Below are positions 16,716 through 25,642 of a DNA stretch of 46,491 nucleotides, in pieces. A model generated the notes under the pieces. It was not told the DNA's origin. It searched no databases and saw only the letters and a program-made list of their open reading frames with translations. Origin of the DNA: Clostridiales bacterium (lineage in GTDB: Bacteria > Bacillota > Clostridia > Christensenellales > Borkfalkiaceae); contig SVHZ01000011.1 in the NCBI GenBank assembly GCA_015055525.1, positions 1 through 46,491 on the forward strand. The letters run 5' to 3'. The translations under genes and the position numbers were made by a program. Position 1 is the stretch's first letter; each line of letters begins with the position of its first letter.

Positions 16716-17767
16716 TAGAACTTAACCTCCGCCTTCTTTTCACTTGATTCATAAAGAGCATCGAGAAGTTTCATGCTTTCTAAGATGTTAACGATATTGT
16801 TTTTATCTTTAACGCCAGTTTCAATAGACTTGATGAAAGCTTCATCTTCGCACTTATACATATTAGGAATATCGTATTCAGGCTTGAACGATTCTAAAGT
16901 TTGACCATCGTAGAAAGTAAACTTGTCGCCGTATTGAAGACGTGCGCCACCCTTATCGCCAAGGAAGTCGATATACATTTCAGGAACGTCAACGTTTTGA
17001 GCCCAAGCACCGTTGAAAGAAATGCTTGCTTTATCAGTACGAACGTAACCGGTAATAAAGTCGTCAACGTCGTTAGTACCGTCAAGATTCTTAGTGTCTT
17101 CAGCCCACATGCCTTTGTACTTATATGACTTCATGTCTTTTGCCATTTCGCAATACGCGTCACAAGTAACGTTTTTAAGCTTAGCGCCACCTAAGATATA
17201 AAGGATAAGATCGAAGAAGTGAATACCCCAGTCGATAAGAACGCCACCGCCAGATTGAGACTTGGTTGTAAAGTCACCGCCAAGACCAGGTATAGATCTG
17301 AAACTTCTAAAAGAACAGTAAACGTGATATACGTTACCAAATTTACCAGAATCAACCCATTCTCTAAGCATTTCAACTGATTTGTTATATCTGTTGCATA
17401 CGCCGATATTTAAGATTTTGCCTTGTTTTTCTGCTTCGTTAGCCATTTCAACAGATAACGGATAGTTAACGGTAATAGGCTTTTCACAAAGAACGTGCTT
17501 GCCTGCTTTAAGAGCATCCATAGTAATAGTATAGTGAGCGTAGTTAGGAGTGAGAACGAACACAGCGTCAACTTCCGCGTCTGCAAGCGCTACTTTATAA
17601 TCAGTAATAACTTGTTCGATTTTTGGGAATTTTTCTTTGGCAACTTCTGCCTTAGATTCAATAACGTCACAAGCGTATTTAATTCTAACGTTTTCAAGTT
17701 CAGAAAGAGCCGGTAAGTGAGCATTGTTTGCAATTCTGCCACAACCAATTATTGCTACAGTAGTCAT
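16715..17767 (-). CDS. Gfo/Idh/MocA family oxidoreductase
   Basis: A 350-residue NAD(P)-dependent oxidoreductase with the motif AIIGCGRIANNAH at the N-terminus, 'LCEKPITVNYP' for the catalytic Lys and 'GGVLIDWGIHFFDLILY' in the second domain. First gene of the sugar operon, with AAGGAG nine bases before the ATG. It lies divergent to the AraC regulator, which probably controls it. Confidence 0.93.
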   Translation of the reverse strand: MTTVAIIGCGRIANNAHLPALSELENVRIKYACDVIESKAEVAKEKFPKIEQVITDYKVALADAEVDAVFVLTPNYAHYTITMDALKAGKHVLCEKPITVNYPLSVEMANEAEKQGKILNIGVCNRYNKSVEMLREWVDSGKFGNVYHVYCSFRSFRSIPGLGGDFTTKSQSGGGVLIDWGIHFFDLILYILGGAKLKNVTCDAYCEMAKDMKSYKYKGMWAEDTKNLDGTNDVDDFITGYVRTDKASISFNGAWAQNVDVPEMYIDFLGDKGGARLQYGDKFTFYDGQTLESFKPEYDIPNMYKCEDEAFIKSIETGVKDKNNIVNILESMKLLDALYESSEKKAEVKF

Positions 17768-17810
17768 AAAATTTTTCTCCTTTTTATATCAAATTTATTT
17801 TGATAATAAA

Positions 17811-17839
17811 ATTATATATCCGTTTATTTTATTTGTAAA
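17811..17839 (-). promoter_or_regulatory. Promoter of the Gfo/Idh/MocA operon
   Basis: Minus strand TTTACA (17839-17834), 17-base spacer and perfect TATAAT (17816-17811). It lies 87 bases from the -35 of the divergent araC-type promoter, leaving room for regulator sites between. Confidence 0.82.
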
Positions 17840-17925
17840 TATCCAAATTCTATATAAAACATATCATTTTTTTAGATTTTAAGCATTTTTTCGGTTTTAA
17901 CCCAATAAAAACATACATTTCTTTA

Positions 17926-17954
17926 TTGACAGCGGTGTATTTTGGTAGTATAAT
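17926..17954 (+). promoter_or_regulatory. Perfect-consensus promoter of the AraC regulator, leaderless geometry
   Basis: TTGACA (17926-17931), 17-base spacer and TATAAT (17949-17954): full consensus. Only six bases separate the -10 from the ATG at 17961, so transcription should begin at or next to the start codon. No Shine-Dalgarno sequence is present. Confidence 0.88.
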
Positions 17955-17960
17955 CAAATT

Positions 17961-18818
17961 ATGCAATCACCAAGATTTATTTTTAACCGTTCCTTTATGG
18001 AAACACCTAAGGAATACGGCAATCTAAAATTACTTCAAATCGGCAGAAGATACTGCAAGGAAAACGAAGTTATATCAGCCCACACCCACCAAAATTTTTA
18101 CGAACTTACTATCGTTACGGGTGGCGAAGGAACCGTTTGGACTAACGGCGCTAGTTACCCGTTAAAATCAGGTGATATTCACCTATCAATCCCTTGCGAT
18201 ATTCACGAAATTAAAGCAAGCAGTTCTTCAATGCTAGAATACGACTACTTTTCCTTTGAATTAAAAGACGGCGAATTTAACGATGAACTAAAAAAAATAT
18301 CAACTAAACTTTTTGGTACTGGTAGCCGTGTGTTTGTCAACCCAAAAATAAGCAATCTAATAGGCAATGCGATATCGGAATTTTCTTCTGAAAAGCCATA
18401 CGCCCCTGAAATACTGAAAAATATCTTCAATCAAATAGCCATCTATTTAATAAGAGATTTTAGTAACGTAAAAGACGGAACGGCAAAATTTACCGAAAAC
18501 GAGATTTTATGCTATCAAGTCATGAACTACGTCGATACACATATCTACTCTATAACTAACCTAGAAAACATTTCGCCAAAATTTAACTATAATTACAGTT
18601 ATCTATCAAACTTATTCAAAAAGACTACCGGAAAAACGCTGTTTGATTATTTTCAATCGAGAAAACTTGAAACCGCAAAAGTATTGATACTTGAAAATAA
18701 ATATAAAATTACGGAAATATCTGAGATGTTAAACTACTCGTCGCCTTTTGCTTTTAGCAAAGCGTTTAAGTTAAAGTTCGGCATTTCACCTAAAAATATG
18801 CAAATTAACGCAAAATAA
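17961..18818 (+). CDS. AraC family transcriptional regulator
   Basis: A 285-residue regulator. The N-terminal cupin-like sensor domain spans about 25-110 ('HTHQNFYELTIVTGGEGTV'). The C-terminal pair of helix-turn-helix units spans about 185-283, with 'YLSNLFKKTTGKTLFDYF' and 'FAFSKAFKLKFGISPKNM'. It is divergent from the three-oxidoreductase operon and probably senses a sugar and controls it. The start lies six bases after a perfect -10, which implies a leaderless mRNA. An internal Met at 17997 also lacks a ribosome binding site. Confidence 0.92.
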   Translation: MQSPRFIFNRSFMETPKEYGNLKLLQIGRRYCKENEVISAHTHQNFYELTIVTGGEGTVWTNGASYPLKSGDIHLSIPCDIHEIKASSSSMLEYDYFSFELKDGEFNDELKKISTKLFGTGSRVFVNPKISNLIGNAISEFSSEKPYAPEILKNIFNQIAIYLIRDFSNVKDGTAKFTENEILCYQVMNYVDTHIYSITNLENISPKFNYNYSYLSNLFKKTTGKTLFDYFQSRKLETAKVLILENKYKITEISEMLNYSSPFAFSKAFKLKFGISPKNMQINAK

Positions 18819-18844
18819 AACCGCTCAACCGAGCGGTTTTTTTT
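18817..18844. terminator. Bidirectional terminator between convergent genes
   Basis: Stem AAAACCGCTC/GAGCGGTTTT (18817-18826 and 18831-18840) with loop AACC and a T run on the plus strand. A T-rich stretch follows on the minus strand too. It ends both the AraC gene and the long operon finishing at 18853. Confidence 0.92.
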
Positions 18845-18852
18845 ATTAGTCA

Positions 18853-19488
18853 TTATAAAAGTTCACTTAAATCATAAACGTATTTATCGGTGAGTTTTTT
18901 CATATCTTCAATAAATTCTTCAGACGATTTATCATACACGCCAAACACGCCAATTCCAGCACTTTTAGCAGTCTTGCAAGCATTAAAATTATCGTCTAAA
19001 AATACGATATTATCGATTTTTTTACCGATTTTTCTACTTGCCATTTTATAGATTTCAGGATCTGCTTTCGTCGTTGAAAAATCCTCGCAAGACCACACGT
19101 TTGTAAACAAATCAAATACGCCTAAGCGCTTCAAACAAGGGTCTAACATTACGTGTGGGCTAGCGGTTAAAACGTTCAAATCCGCACCGCGTTTTTTAAG
19201 TTCTTTAAGCGTTTCAATAACGTTAGGTTTTGCAAGAATATTATAAGCGTATTCGTTGATTGCAAAATCGTTTATTAAACTAATAATTTCTTCAACTGAA
19301 AGTTTAAGCCCAAGTTTTTGAAAGTATTCAGCACTCCCCTTATAACCAAGCGGAGTGATAATTTTAACTATATCGTCGCCATACTTTACGCCGTAATCAT
19401 CTAAAACCTTAAGCATAGCCTTAACAAAAGTTGGCATGGAATCAACGAGCGTTCCATCAAAATCAAATAAATAAGTATCGTATTTCAT
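18853..19488 (-). CDS. HAD family hydrolase
   Basis: A 211-residue phosphatase of the HAD superfamily, beta-phosphoglucomutase/Gph-like. Motif I is LFDFDGTLVDS with the nucleophile Asp9 and acid Asp11. Motif II Thr is in 'LNVLTASPH', and motif IV is 'IVFLDDNFNAC'. A helical cap lies at about 16-85. Substrate unknown, probably a sugar phosphate or glycolate phosphate. Last gene of the 27495-18853 chain, three bases after the metallo-hydrolase. Confidence 0.9.
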   Translation of the reverse strand: MKYDTYLFDFDGTLVDSMPTFVKAMLKVLDDYGVKYGDDIVKIITPLGYKGSAEYFQKLGLKLSVEEIISLINDFAINEYAYNILAKPNVIETLKELKKRGADLNVLTASPHVMLDPCLKRLGVFDLFTNVWSCEDFSTTKADPEIYKMASRKIGKKIDNIVFLDDNFNACKTAKSAGIGVFGVYDKSSEEFIEDMKKLTDKYVYDLSELL

Positions 19489-19491
19489 AAA

Positions 19492-20319
19492 TTATATCTC
19501 TAAAACCATCCCATCATACGCTACAATAGAGTTAAGATGCTTAGACTCTTCTTCTAAAACGTTTTGTAAAGGATTAACGTTGTGCGAAAAATGATTTATA
19601 ACTCTTTTAGTATTTTTGTCGATTACCCCAAGTTCTTCAAGTTTATTAAGAACTCTCTCAACGTTAGGATAACCCATGTGAGCGCCTTCATCACTAATTG
19701 GAAGCGACGCATAGCAACAATCAAGCGTTAAGCCGTTAAGGTAAACTTTATTTTTCTTAAGATAATCAAATACTTCATCGAACAAATAACCCGTATCGTG
19801 ACCGTAAAGAAAGGTTTTATCCCCTTTTTTAATAAGATAAATATTAGCGTCAATCGCTCCGTAACCGTGCCTTGCTTTAAGCGGAGTTACCTGATATTCG
19901 CCAAGTTTAACCGTTTCATAAGGCTCTGCAACTATAATATTAGTAATATCTTTTGTATGATTTCCGAGATTATCCGCTTCAGTTTTAGCGTTTTTAGGAA
20001 TTAAAACGTTAAGGTTTTGAATTTCCATATCTTTACCGTAACCAGCGCCACGCATATCGAGTTCTTTTATATAAAAATGATCGCCGTGAGTGTGCGTAAA
20101 GATTACGCTTTCAATTTGATCGCCTCTAATTCCGTTTTTTAAGAAATGATAATAAGTATCTGCCGGCATATCAATTAAAAGTTTACCATCAATGAGCGTT
20201 TGGGTGCGAGTGCGATAGTATTTTTCGCCGAGTTCCCTTACGTTTTTACAGTATTTGCAATTACAAAACGAACCCGGAAACCCCTCTGCTGCTGCAGTCC
20301 CCAAAAATTGAATTTTCAT
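19492..20319 (-). CDS. PhnP-like MBL-fold metallohydrolase
   Basis: A 275-residue metallo-beta-lactamase-fold enzyme. The binuclear metal motif is THTHGDH (75-81), and further ligands are in 'LYGHDTG' and 'INHFSHN'. An N-terminal CNCKYC motif (Cys19, Cys21, Cys24) is the extra metal site seen in PhnP, a cyclic phosphodiesterase. PhnP cleaves cyclic ribose phosphates, but no other phosphonate genes are here. The neighbouring isomerase and HAD phosphatase suggest a small sugar-phosphate salvage set. Confidence 0.85.
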   Translation of the reverse strand: MKIQFLGTAAAEGFPGSFCNCKYCKNVRELGEKYYRTRTQTLIDGKLLIDMPADTYYHFLKNGIRGDQIESVIFTHTHGDHFYIKELDMRGAGYGKDMEIQNLNVLIPKNAKTEADNLGNHTKDITNIIVAEPYETVKLGEYQVTPLKARHGYGAIDANIYLIKKGDKTFLYGHDTGYLFDEVFDYLKKNKVYLNGLTLDCCYASLPISDEGAHMGYPNVERVLNKLEELGVIDKNTKRVINHFSHNVNPLQNVLEEESKHLNSIVAYDGMVLEI

Positions 20320-20321
20320 GA

Positions 20322-21176
20322 TTACATCTCCATAAATAAGTCTTCTATTTTTTTAACTGAACAGTACAAATCCTTTATTCCATCAAAACAGTTTTCTTCA
20401 TTAAACTCTTTCAAATACGAGTCTGCCTCAAGAGTAAAGTAACCTTTATAATTTATTTCTTTTAACGCTTTTATTATAGGAATAAAATCTATTTTTAGAG
20501 AGAAAGGTATTTGATGGTTATCGTGAACTAAATCAATATCGTGAATATGAAGTGCTTGAAGTTTTAAGCCAAGCGCTTTTATCATTTTTACCGCTGAAGT
20601 ATTGAGCGTTTTAATTTCAGCATGGCCAATATCTAAACAAGCAACGAAATCATCGTCGTTAACCGCGTTCAAATGCTCAACAAAACTTTTTTCATTAGAA
20701 CAGGCAGCGTCGATAATAGTCCAATTCGTAGTATTATAATTCCACATATTTTCAGTTGCTATTTTAACGCCGTGCTCTTTTGCAAACGGTAAAAGTTCAA
20801 AATAAAACTCAGCGTTTTGTTCAGCGGATAAATCGTTATCTGGGTGAATAATGCAAATATCCCCGCCAGCAACTGCAGTACACTCAATCGCCCTTCTTAA
20901 AAACGATCTTTTAACTTCATTTCGAACGGGAAAAGGAGCGTGAGATTGATTGCATTTAATTCCGTTATCTTCACCTATTTTTCTAAGCAACTTTGCAAAT
21001 GATAAATAATCGCTTTTGTTTAAGGGATAATCAGTTAACGAGCCGTCTTCACTTGTAGATCCAAGTTTGAACATTGAAAAATCCCAAGCATCAAACCCTG
21101 CTTTTGCAATAAATTCAATTGCCTTTTCTTCTCCAAGAATTTTCGATGCCGAATTTATTTCAGTTGAAAGTTTCAT
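20322..21176 (-). CDS. Sugar phosphate isomerase/epimerase
   Basis: A 284-residue TIM-barrel protein of the xylose-isomerase-like family. Motifs are 'CNQSHAPFPVRNE', 'IATENMWNY', 'VACLDIGHAEI', 'ALHIHDIDL' and 'GYFTLEAD'. It shares the QSHAPF and HIHD wording with the isomerase at 36152, so the two are paralogues. The ATG overlaps the alpha/beta hydrolase stop by four bases. Substrate unknown. Confidence 0.87.
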   Translation of the reverse strand: MKLSTEINSASKILGEEKAIEFIAKAGFDAWDFSMFKLGSTSEDGSLTDYPLNKSDYLSFAKLLRKIGEDNGIKCNQSHAPFPVRNEVKRSFLRRAIECTAVAGGDICIIHPDNDLSAEQNAEFYFELLPFAKEHGVKIATENMWNYNTTNWTIIDAACSNEKSFVEHLNAVNDDDFVACLDIGHAEIKTLNTSAVKMIKALGLKLQALHIHDIDLVHDNHQIPFSLKIDFIPIIKALKEINYKGYFTLEADSYLKEFNEENCFDGIKDLYCSVKKIEDLFMEM

Positions 21177-21904
21177 TTAACGTTCTCCGAAGAAAATTTT
21201 TCAATTTCGTCAACGATAAGTTTTACGTCATCAAGCCCGTGCGGATGATGCCCACACTCAGGTTTTATGTGAACGCTAATTCTACCACCGTTTTCCTTAT
21301 AGTATTTTTCTAAAATAGCGCCGTTTTCTTCGTAAGGAACAACAACGTCACTACCACCGGCAACTAAAACTACGGGGATATCGTTTTTAAGTAAAATATC
21401 CATTTTATCAATAGGATTATCTCTATAAGATAAGAGTTCACTTTTAGAAATTTTCATAACCCTATAATATTCATCGAAAAGCCCACTACTTCCTACACCT
21501 GAATCGCAGGGGCAAGAAAGCAAATTCATAACGGGAGCATCAAGATATAAAACGTCGATAAGTTCGGGGAACATAGCGGCTGTTTTGCAAGCGTAAAGAC
21601 CACCGCAACTCATACCGATAGGAATACACTTTTCAGATAAACCAAATTCCTTGGAAATATATTTGATAAACTCCCCCTTTCTAACAAGGTCGCTATCGGG
21701 CGCCCAACGAGTGAAATTTTCGTTATAAGCAAGATGATAACCGCGATTCAAAAACTCGTTTTGAGTTTCAGGGAAAGCCGTAAAATACTCCGTTTTATAA
21801 ACCCATTTTCCGTTTGGCTTTACGTTTGGCTTAATAATTTTTGCATTAAGCCCATCAAACTTAAAGTTATATGCCTCAAAACCAAAATAATCAAATTTTT
21901 CCAT
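21173..21904 (-). CDS. Alpha/beta hydrolase
   Basis: A 243-residue serine hydrolase. The nucleophile elbow is GMSCGGLYA (Ser99), the acid is likely in 'VLVAGGSDVVVPY', and the His in 'PECGHHPHGLDD'. No signal peptide, so it acts in the cytoplasm, probably as an esterase on a sugar or acyl compound. It is four bases from the thrE-like gene and coupled to the isomerase after it. Confidence 0.86.
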   Translation of the reverse strand: MEKFDYFGFEAYNFKFDGLNAKIIKPNVKPNGKWVYKTEYFTAFPETQNEFLNRGYHLAYNENFTRWAPDSDLVRKGEFIKYISKEFGLSEKCIPIGMSCGGLYACKTAAMFPELIDVLYLDAPVMNLLSCPCDSGVGSSGLFDEYYRVMKISKSELLSYRDNPIDKMDILLKNDIPVVLVAGGSDVVVPYEENGAILEKYYKENGGRISVHIKPECGHHPHGLDDVKLIVDEIEKFSSENVK

Positions 21905-21908
21905 ACAA

Positions 21909-23147
21909 TCACCTTTTACTAACCTTTCTTTTTAATATTAAAGTGTAAATAATTTTCATTATAGCAGTAGAAACGATTACGCCAAGCGCAAGCGCTGCAG
22001 CCAACTGTAACGTTGCAACAGCCCTAACTCCAAATAAAACTATATCTCCCCTAAACATCGTTGTCATAGCGTGATATAGCGACGCTCCGGGAATTAACGG
22101 AATTAGCGAAGGAGTTATAAATACCGTTGTAGGCGCTTTCATAATTCTAGCCATTAACTCACAATACAATGAAACGGAGAGCGATACAATAAAGTAACAA
22201 ATAACTTCGTTTTTAATTAAACTAAACAAAAGAAGATAAATCGCCCAAGCAAAACCTCCGCCAAAACCAACTGCAAATAAGTGTTTTCCCTTAACGTTAA
22301 ATAGTATTCCAAACCCAACGGAACCTATAACGCCCGTAACAACTTGAACTGCCATTTGCCAAAACTCAACCGTTTCGGAAACGCCAGCGTAATAAGTTTG
22401 TTGCCTTGAAATGAAAACAAAAAGCAAATAGCCAAGCGCAATAGCAAGCGCGGTAAGTAACGCCTCTATTAAGCGTAAAGTTCCCGCCATACTATCACCG
22501 GTAAATAAATCTCGAAGTGAATTTGTAAGACCTATACCGGGGATTAAAACCATTATATTACCAATGATTATCTCGTCAACCGAGTCAACTATTTTAACGG
22601 CGTGCGCTAAAAAAGCAAGCGCAGTTAAAACAACTGACGAAATAAGTTTAGCAAATATCTTATTATTTAAGAATTTGTCCGAAAATAACACGACTAGCCT
22701 TACCGCTAAACCGATAAATAACGAAACTAACGCTTGAATAATCGTTCCGTTAAAAAACAAGGTAAAACAACTTGCGATAATTGAGTAAGAAACAAATTCA
22801 AGCCATAGTGGGTAAGATTTTTCGTTTAATATTTGTTTAAGTTCACTTTCAATCCAATCTACTTGCAAATTGTCACTTGAACAGATTTTTCTAGATAAAG
22901 CGTTGAGTTTAGAAAGTTTGTCAAAATCAGACCCAGCAGAAGTTAAACGGCGAGTTTGAGTAAAGGGATTACCATTAACGTCGTGAAGGGTAACAACCAT
23001 ACTCGTCGTTATAATAAAAACGTCAACCCTCTTTGCTCCAAACGCCTTGCAAATTCTAAAAAGCGTGTCTTCAACGCGATGAACTTCCGCTCCACACATT
23101 ATCATTTGCTCGCCGATATCCAATGCTAAATCAAGAAGTTTTTTCAT
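21909..23147 (-). CDS. Threonine/serine exporter, ThrE family (fused)
   Basis: A 412-residue membrane protein combining both halves of the ThrE family. The N-terminal soluble domain (DUF1212, about 1-110: 'GEQMIMCGAEVHRVEDTLFR') is followed by about ten membrane helices ending in the DUF3815-like part. ThrE exports threonine and serine by proton motive force. In this chain the L-serine dehydratase gene lies upstream, so serine and threonine level control is a reasonable shared theme. An internal promoter (23166-23194) and AGGAGA site precede the gene. Confidence 0.9.
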   Translation of the reverse strand: MKKLLDLALDIGEQMIMCGAEVHRVEDTLFRICKAFGAKRVDVFIITTSMVVTLHDVNGNPFTQTRRLTSAGSDFDKLSKLNALSRKICSSDNLQVDWIESELKQILNEKSYPLWLEFVSYSIIASCFTLFFNGTIIQALVSLFIGLAVRLVVLFSDKFLNNKIFAKLISSVVLTALAFLAHAVKIVDSVDEIIIGNIMVLIPGIGLTNSLRDLFTGDSMAGTLRLIEALLTALAIALGYLLFVFISRQQTYYAGVSETVEFWQMAVQVVTGVIGSVGFGILFNVKGKHLFAVGFGGGFAWAIYLLLFSLIKNEVICYFIVSLSVSLYCELMARIMKAPTTVFITPSLIPLIPGASLYHAMTTMFRGDIVLFGVRAVATLQLAAALALGVIVSTAIMKIIYTLILKRKVSKR

Positions 23148-23165
23148 AAATCTCTCCTAAATTTA

Positions 23166-23194
23166 ATTATATCAAACTGCAAATTAAAAAACAA
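23166..23194 (-). promoter_or_regulatory. Internal promoter before the ThrE gene
   Basis: Minus strand TTGTTT (23194-23189), 17-base spacer and TATAAT (23171-23166). It lies over the end of the acetyltransferase gene and gives a leader of roughly 12 bases that holds AGGAGA. Confidence 0.62.
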
Positions 23195-23840
23195 TACTTT
23201 CTAGAGCGTTATCGGCAAAATTTGAGATAAACTCTTGAAGTTCGTTAAAAAACCTTGATGCGTGAAAACCATCGCCTACCGCATGGTTAAAATCTATTGT
23301 AACGGGCATTTTATACGCTCCGTTTTCAAAGACGTATTTACCCCAACTAACCACCGGGAAAAATCTTTGTTCAGTTTCAATATGCATAGTAAAGTTTTTA
23401 TAATAAACCCAAGGCAAACAAGTTATATCAAACACGTTTTCAGGTTGATTATCTATAAAACCTACTATGTTTTTATTCTTTTCTCTATCAGTTTGGCAAG
23501 CGGTATAAAAAACATTAAAATCGCTCGAATATTCAGTAACGAACTTATTAAACTTTTGAGTTTCAATATTGAAATCTGTAAACGAAGGCGAAACGTAATC
23601 CCATTTAATAAGTTTGCCGTCTTTTTTAGCGTACTTAAACTCATCTCTAGAATTAACTATTTTAGAAACAGCCCAAATCATGCACGGATAAAATTTATAT
23701 CCGAATTTCTTTGTAAAATTAACTAAATTCGTAACGTCAATTTCAACGGTTAAATTCATAACGATTTTTAAGTCGCTAGTATAAAGTTTATATAAATCTT
23801 TCCTTTCCCAATTTTCTAAATCAATAATTTTATAATTCAT
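23184..23840 (-). CDS. Chloramphenicol-acetyltransferase-like protein
   Basis: A 218-residue trimeric-type acetyltransferase of the CAT family. The catalytic segment reads NHAVGDGFHASRF with the catalytic His at 186 and the structural Asp at 190. The first His of the classic HHAVCDG is Asn here. Overall length and 'FYPCMIWAVSKIVNSRDEF' fit the family. Such chromosomal CAT homologues often do not give resistance; the operon context is metabolic. It lies two bases after yitT. Confidence 0.88.
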   Translation of the reverse strand: MNYKIIDLENWERKDLYKLYTSDLKIVMNLTVEIDVTNLVNFTKKFGYKFYPCMIWAVSKIVNSRDEFKYAKKDGKLIKWDYVSPSFTDFNIETQKFNKFVTEYSSDFNVFYTACQTDREKNKNIVGFIDNQPENVFDITCLPWVYYKNFTMHIETEQRFFPVVSWGKYVFENGAYKMPVTIDFNHAVGDGFHASRFFNELQEFISNFADNALESIVF

Positions 23841-23842
23841 TT

Positions 23843-24733
23843 TTACACCTTTCTTTTGAAGTTACCAAATACTTCGTTTACTTTTTCAAAACTTGCAAAA
23901 ACCCCTTTGCGAGCTTTTAATATCCTCATCATTTCGCCAAGTTGACGCTTGTTTATAATGCAAACGAGCATATATTTATCCGTATCAGAATACATACCGT
24001 GAACTTTGATTTCAGTAACACCGTGTTTAAGTTTTGTTAAGAGTTCTTTAGAAAGTTCATCAGGGTTATCCGTAACTATTTCAAACTTGTAACCGTTTTT
24101 AATACCTGCAAGCCCTCTATCTACCAATATATTTGCAATAAATAAGTTAAGCAAAGTGCAAACTACGGGTGTAATTTTCATTCCGTAAACGAAAAACGCT
24201 ATTGCAACTACACTTGCATCCATAATAAATGAAACGTAGGCAATATTCATATCGGGCTTAGCCTTTTTCAATAGCGCAGATATTCCGTAAGTTCCACCAC
24301 TCGCGCCAAAACGTTTAAGCATTAAAGAAAAACCAAAACCAGATATAACGCCCGTTATAATGCAAGCGAAAATCAAGTTAAAATCTTCACCGTTATTCAC
24401 TAAGCAATAAGGCTTGAATTTCAAAAGTTCGTAAACGTATGGAACTAACGATTGAACGCTCATATATAGCACGAGAATAAGACCAAGTTTTCTATCAACC
24501 AAAATAGTTAAAAGAATAAATATTGGCAAGTTAAACGCAACCATTAATATTGACCAACTTATTTTACCGCCCGATAAATGATAAGTCATCGTTGCCAAAC
24601 CACCAACGCCACCCGGAGCAAATCCGTTACTGTTTTGAAAAAAGAAATATGCAGTTCCTACTATTAAACCTGCTAAAATAGCAATTAATATATCTAAAAT
24701 TATAACTTTTGTATTATTTTTCATATTAATCAT
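23843..24733 (-). CDS. YitT family membrane protein
   Basis: A 296-residue protein with five to six membrane helices (DUF161, about 10-205) and a C-terminal soluble DUF2179 domain (about 215-290, 'GYKFEIVTDNPDELSKEL'). 'NGFAPGGVGGLATM' is the characteristic re-entrant-like loop. Function is unknown, perhaps transport. The ATG at 24733 overlaps the stop of the small upstream gene as ATGA; an alternative ATG is at 24724. Confidence 0.92.
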   Translation of the reverse strand: MINMKNNTKVIILDILIAILAGLIVGTAYFFFQNSNGFAPGGVGGLATMTYHLSGGKISWSILMVAFNLPIFILLTILVDRKLGLILVLYMSVQSLVPYVYELLKFKPYCLVNNGEDFNLIFACIITGVISGFGFSLMLKRFGASGGTYGISALLKKAKPDMNIAYVSFIMDASVVAIAFFVYGMKITPVVCTLLNLFIANILVDRGLAGIKNGYKFEIVTDNPDELSKELLTKLKHGVTEIKVHGMYSDTDKYMLVCIINKRQLGEMMRILKARKGVFASFEKVNEVFGNFKRKV

Positions 24734-24945
24734 TTCTTAAATTTATTTATTACTATGCAAACCGCTAAAAACACTATTATAAACGCTATCGAGCCAAATA
24801 AAACTGCTAAATCTAAATTATTTTCAGTAATTTCAACGCCAAATAGTTTTAAGAGTAAATATCCTATCGATAAAAATATTATTGAAAAAATTATCTCGCA
24901 TAATATTTCTAAAAATAATTTTAACACTTTATTTTTCATAATCAT
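24730..24945 (-). CDS. Small two-helix membrane protein
   Basis: A 71-residue protein, not recognised. It has two hydrophobic helices (about 10-35 and 46-66) and a basic C-terminus INKFKK. It overlaps the GDPD gene at its start and yitT by four bases at its end, so it is held in the reading chain. A second start at 24939 (third codon) is possible. Role unknown; the tight overlap on both sides supports it being real. Confidence 0.72.
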   Translation of the reverse strand: MIMKNKVLKLFLEILCEIIFSIIFLSIGYLLLKLFGVEITENNLDLAVLFGSIAFIIVFLAVCIVINKFKK

Positions 24946-25639
24946 TTATAAACTTACTAAGTTTATCTGGGAAATTAACGGTCATACCGTCAACACCCGC
25001 TTTATAAACGTCTTTCATTATTTGCTCGTTACTTATACCCCAAGCCCTAACGCCAAAACCTAAACTTTTCCATTTTTTAACGTTTTCAGGAGTTACCATC
25101 TTTCCTTCGGGGCAAATTTCATAACCGTCAATAGATTTTAACTTTTCTATAATTTCATTATTTACGTCAATCGTTAAGTAACCAACCCTTAAATTTTTAG
25201 AATATTCTTTAATGCTTTTTATGTAATCAAACTCAAAAGAAGTTACTATTACTTTATCTTCTACTCCGTACTTTTTAATCATATCGGCAGTTTTTGAGTG
25301 AACACCTTCAACTTTAAGTTCAATTGCAAAAGTTAAGTCGTAATCTTTGAATTTTTGCAAAAACTCTTCAAAAGTAACGATTTTATCTTTCAAGTTTCCA
25401 TTATACACCCAAAAATTTTGAAGCTCAGAAAAAGTATAATCTTTAATACTACCCTTTTCACCTGTAACGCGCTCTAAAGTGTCGTCGTGGAAAAGAACTA
25501 AAACGCCGTCTTTTGTTTCTTGCACGTCAGTTTCAATTCCGTTTGCACCCATATAAACACCCGTATAAAATGACATTAAGGTATTTTCAGGGCAATAACT
25601 CGGCGCGCCTCTATGCGCATAATTTATAAACTTACTCAT
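24929..25639 (-). CDS. Glycerophosphodiester phosphodiesterase
   Basis: A 236-residue cytoplasmic GDPD-family enzyme. The signature 'AHRGAPSYCPENT' near the N-terminus and 'IETDVQETKDGVLVLFHD' hold the catalytic His and metal-binding Glu/Asp. It cleaves glycerophosphodiesters to glycerol 3-phosphate and an alcohol in lipid turnover. It starts three bases after the SGNH hydrolase. Confidence 0.95.
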   Translation of the reverse strand: MSKFINYAHRGAPSYCPENTLMSFYTGVYMGANGIETDVQETKDGVLVLFHDDTLERVTGEKGSIKDYTFSELQNFWVYNGNLKDKIVTFEEFLQKFKDYDLTFAIELKVEGVHSKTADMIKKYGVEDKVIVTSFEFDYIKSIKEYSKNLRVGYLTIDVNNEIIEKLKSIDGYEICPEGKMVTPENVKKWKSLGFGVRAWGISNEQIMKDVYKAGVDGMTVNFPDKLSKFINDYEK

Positions 25640-25642
25640 TTT

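Noticed and set aside
23184..23840. Chloramphenicol resistance gene
   Set aside because: The protein has the CAT fold and catalytic His, but it is embedded in a metabolic chain and one of the paired His is Asn; resistance cannot be claimed.
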